The position numbers and the translations under genes are program-made. Positions 61,652-64,000 of a DNA stretch of 64,000 nt are shown here, piece after piece (the stretch's first letter is position 1; each line of letters starts with the position of its first letter). The notes under the pieces were generated by a model. That model searched no databases and was not told the origin of the DNA. It saw nothing but the letters and a program-made list of their open reading frames with translations. Source of the stretch: Candidatus Binatia bacterium (GTDB lineage Bacteria > Vulcanimicrobiota > Vulcanimicrobiia > Vulcanimicrobiales > Vulcanimicrobiaceae). The stretch covers positions 620,001 through 684,000 of the forward strand of contig DATKHY010000007.1 in NCBI GenBank assembly GCA_035544215.1. Reading direction: 5' to 3'.

Positions 61652-63243
61652 TGCCCCGCCTCCGCGGGCTGCGGCTCGGCCTCATGTTCCGGTTCCACGT
61701 CCAAAACCCACAGCGAGCGATGCGGAGAGAACGCCTCGCCTTCCGCTTGGGCGAGGCGCATCAAGATGCGCGACAGGCGCGCTCCGCCGATCTCGCGTCC
61801 CCAGGCGATAGGCCCGAGCGGGTAGTTCGCGCCAAGGAGCAGAGCCGTGTCGACGTCCTCGGGTGATGCGACGTGCTCAGCGACGGCGATCATCGCCTCG
61901 TTGACGATCGAGCCGACGGTGCGGCCGAGAAAGAGCCCGGGCACGTTCTCCACTAAGATTGCGGCCTTGCCGAGGTTTGCGAAGAGCTCCTGCGCGAGCT
62001 CCAGTGCGTCGTCGGACGCCGCCGAGTCGACGATTTCGACCGCGCTCTGCTCCGACAGCGATCCGAGGATCCCGTATCCGATCAGGCGCTCGGGGTGCCG
62101 TACCCGGCGCGCGCAGGCCTCGAGATCGGTCGCATAGGCGTCGACGAAGAGGACCGTCTCGGGCCCGAGCGTCGCGTCGAGCCGCGCCATCACGTCGCCG
62201 CGATCGCTCGCGCCATCGCCGACGTCGATCACGATCGTCGCGCCTTTTTGTAGGTGGCCGAGAAACTCGTCGTTCTCGATGCGGCCCGCGCGTTCGTAGC
62301 GCTGCTCGACGGCGTCCGCAAGTTCGTCGCCGAGCCCGCCGAAGCCGACGACCACCACGAACTCATCCGGATCGCGATCGCCGCGCGGCGGTTCCACCGC
62401 CGGCTCGAACCGCTCGTTTCTCCCGTCGTGGTAATCGTAGAAGCCCGCGCCGGTCTTGCGTCCGAGCCGCCCCTCGGCGACCATGCGCCGCTGCAGGCCG
62501 ACGGGAGCGAGACGCTTTTCCTGCGTGCGCGCGTACACCGACTCGGTCGTTGCGAGATTCACGTCGAGGCCGATCAGATCCATCAACTCGAAAGGACCCA
62601 TGCGAAAGCCGGCCGCGCGCGCCAGCGCGTCGAGCTCTTCGGCCGAAGCGACGCCGCTCTCCAGCGCGCGCAAAGACTGCAGATAGTATGGGCGCGCTAC
62701 GCGATTGACGATGAAACCCGGCGTGTCCGCCGCGAAGACGGGATGCTTACCCAGCCGTACGGCGATCTCGAAACCTCGATCGATCGTGTCGTCGCTCGTC
62801 TGCGGAGCGCCCACGACTTCGATCAGCTGCATGCGCTGCGGGGGGTTGAAGAAATGCAGCCCCAGCACGCGCTCAGGGTTGGGCACGACGTCCGCGAGCT
62901 CGGCAACGGCCAGGGACGACGTGTTCGTGGCGAGCAGCGCATCCGGCGCGAGCACGCGCGCGAGTGCGACGAAGACGTCACGCTTGAGCTCAAATCTTTC
63001 GGGCACGGCTTCGATCGCCAGCGTCGCGCCGCTGCTCGACGGCATCGCGTCGCTCCAGCGAATGCGTCGCTCGATCGCGGCATCGTCCGCTCGCTGCGCC
63101 TCGCGCCGCACGAGCGCGACTCCTCGTTCGCGCGAAGCGGCCTGCGGCTCGACGACTTCGACGTCGTAACCGGCCCGCGCGGCGACGAAGGCGATTCCGG
63201 ATCCCATCGTCCCGCCGCCCACGATCAGCACACCGTCTCCCAT
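61648..63243 (-). CDS. paaH: 3-Hydroxyacyl-CoA dehydrogenase with two tandem domains (PaaH-like)
   Basis: 531 aa. The N-terminal Rossmann site is [20 protein letters not shown], followed by [20 protein letters not shown] and [20 protein letters not shown], typical of 3-hydroxyacyl-CoA dehydrogenase. Residues ~305-530 contain a second related module ([38 protein letters not shown]). In PaaH it oxidises 3-hydroxyadipyl-CoA. An ATG ten codons inside the longest frame is chosen. It is the first gene of the three-gene unit paaH-paaJ-ALDH on the minus strand. Confidence 0.86.
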   Translation of the reverse strand: MGDGVLIVGGGTMGSGIAFVAARAGYDVEVVEPQAASRERGVALVRREAQRADDAAIERRIRWSDAMPSSSGATLAIEAVPERFELKRDVFVALARVLAPDALLATNTSSLAVAELADVVPNPERVLGLHFFNPPQRMQLIEVVGAPQTSDDTIDRGFEIAVRLGKHPVFAADTPGFIVNRVARPYYLQSLRALESGVASAEELDALARAAGFRMGPFELMDLIGLDVNLATTESVYARTQEKRLAPVGLQRRMVAEGRLGRKTGAGFYDYHDGRNERFEPAVEPPRGDRDPDEFVVVVGFGGLGDELADAVEQRYERAGRIENDEFLGHLQKGATIVIDVGDGASDRGDVMARLDATLGPETVLFVDAYATDLEACARRVRHPERLIGYGILGSLSEQSAVEIVDSAASDDALELAQELFANLGKAAILVENVPGLFLGRTVGSIVNEAMIAVAEHVASPEDVDTALLLGANYPLGPIAWGREIGGARLSRILMRLAQAEGEAFSPHRSLWVLDVEPEHEAEPQPAEAGQ

Positions 63244-63297
63244 GTCGAGTCCGCTTCGTGAGAGGAGCCGCAAACGCTTCGTCGGTAGTCATGACCT

Positions 63298-63849
63298 GTG
63301 AAGAAGCCGGTCTGGCGCGTGCGCTCGTCGAGTTACGTCGTCGACTCGCCATTCATGCGGCTGCGCGTCGATGAGGTTGTGCTGCCCGACGGCTCGATCG
63401 TCCCCAACTACTACGTGCGGGAATCGAGCGGTTTCGTCACGGTCCTGGCGCTGACGCGCGACAAGCACGTCGTCCTGGTCCGCCAGTACCGATACGGATC
63501 GGATTCGATCCATCTCGAACTCCCCTCCGGCATGCTGTTACCCGGCGAGGACCCGCGCGAGTGCGCGCTGCGCGAGCTCGCGGAGGAGACGGGCTACGAC
63601 GTGGAACGCTGCGATCTCGTCGGCGAGTATCTACCCGAGCCCGTGCGCTCCGCGGCGCACGCCTACGTCTTCGTGGCGTCAGGCGGCGTCAAAGCGCGCG
63701 AGCTGCAGCTCGACGCGACCGAGGACCTCGAAGTGGAGCTGGCGACGCTCTCGAGTTTCCGGACGATGCTCCGGGATGGGACGATCGACTCGGGCGGGAC
63801 CATCGCTGCCGGCTACCGCGTCCTCGACTATTTGGGGAACCTCCCTTGA
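63298..63849 (+). CDS. Nudix hydrolase (ADP-ribose pyrophosphatase-like)
   Basis: 183 aa with the full Nudix box: GMLLPGEDPRECALRELAEE followed by TGY, matching Gx5Ex7REUxEExGU. The N-terminal part (RSSSYVVDSPFMRLRVDEVV) and the VVLVRQYRYGSDSIHLELPS context are typical of ADP-ribose/NDP-sugar pyrophosphatases. GTG start. Confidence 0.88.
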   Translation: MKKPVWRVRSSSYVVDSPFMRLRVDEVVLPDGSIVPNYYVRESSGFVTVLALTRDKHVVLVRQYRYGSDSIHLELPSGMLLPGEDPRECALRELAEETGYDVERCDLVGEYLPEPVRSAAHAYVFVASGGVKARELQLDATEDLEVELATLSSFRTMLRDGTIDSGGTIAAGYRVLDYLGNLP

Positions 63850-63885
63850 AACCTGACGCCGTGGCGCCCGGTAGATAACGACGCT

Positions 63886-64000
63886 ATGCGTACTCCGACC
63901 CGACCCGGCTTTCACCCGATGGTCGCGCTGTTTCTCAAACTGACGGCGCTCGTCGCGATCGTTATCGTGGTGTTCGTGCTCACCGGCTACCTTTTGAAGA
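63886..64000 (+). CDS. Start of a small membrane protein (partial)
   Basis: The reading MRTPTRPGFHPMVALFLKL continues into a hydrophobic helix TALVAIVIVVFVLTG and YLLK before the window ends, so it is a membrane-anchored protein of unknown type. Only 38 codons are visible. Confidence 0.45.
   Translation, partial: MRTPTRPGFHPMVALFLKLTALVAIVIVVFVLTGYLLK

Noticed and set aside
1-64000. CRISPR arrays, prophage, transposases, tRNA or rRNA genes
   Set aside because: No spaced direct repeats, no integrase or transposase-like proteins and no tRNA or rRNA signatures noticed while reading.

Overview
The window is a gene-dense stretch of a GC-rich bacterial chromosome. It has almost no non-coding DNA, many ATGA or TGATG start/stop overlaps, and frequent GTG or TTG starts. 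A TonB-dependent outer-membrane receptor, a 14-gene complex I locus and many lipoproteins suggest an aerobic diderm. The gene mix would suit an uncultured soil lineage such as Candidatus Eremiobacterota, but that placement is a guess from style, not a result. I see no rRNA, tRNA, CRISPR array, prophage or transposase gene.

Layout. 1-13.7 kb: an MFS transporter (cut by the window edge), a lipoprotein, a tryptophan-catabolic pair (kynA, kynU-like) with a MATE exporter, a soluble PRC/MgtE_N/CBS protein, a PucR-type regulator overlapping glnA, an aromatic-amino-acid-decarboxylase-like enzyme, an aldo/keto reductase with ridA, and a TPR protein. 13.7-28.4 kb: a complete nuoA-N operon on the minus strand, broken by two non-coding gaps of about 370 and 410 bases (nuoK|nuoL and nuoD|nuoE). 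28.5-34 kb: lipoprotein, Na+/H+ antiporter, cobU, potassium channel, trypsin-like protease, hflX. 34-38.9 kb: a vitamin B12 uptake locus with a cobalamin riboswitch (btuF divergent from btuB-btuC-btuD). 38.8-46 kb: a CHASE3/SpoIIE phosphatase, phosphohexomutase, nagA, TauE/SafE permease, PQQ-repeat protein and a methyltransferase. 46-51.6 kb: cysK, an asparaginase and B12-dependent metH in one operon. 51.7-55.3 kb: beta-lactamase-fold hydrolase, Lrp-type sensor, a DUF1272 zinc-ribbon miniprotein, a VOC protein and a medium-chain reductase. 55.3-63.2 kb: an aromatic-CoA catabolic locus in which a BoxB-like di-iron oxygenase and a crotonase lie divergent from a PaaX repressor, followed by an aldehyde dehydrogenase, a 3-oxoadipyl-CoA-type thiolase and a two-domain 3-hydroxyacyl-CoA dehydrogenase. 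The window ends with a Nudix hydrolase and the start of a small membrane protein.

Two observations stand out. First, both nuo gaps carry copies of a structured element. Three copies share a 19-base loop containing an AGCCACGGAnGGC motif on stems of different sequence that remain paired (covariation). A fourth, divergent copy sits inside a 158-base multi-branched palindrome closed by a perfect 18-bp stem. I do not recognise this family. Second, the 55-63 kb locus joins a shortened BoxB (benzoyl-CoA epoxidase type) to a PaaX regulator and Paa-type beta-oxidation enzymes, without paaABCDE, boxC, the PaaZ hydratase or a CoA ligase nearby. This may be a variant aromatic-CoA pathway.
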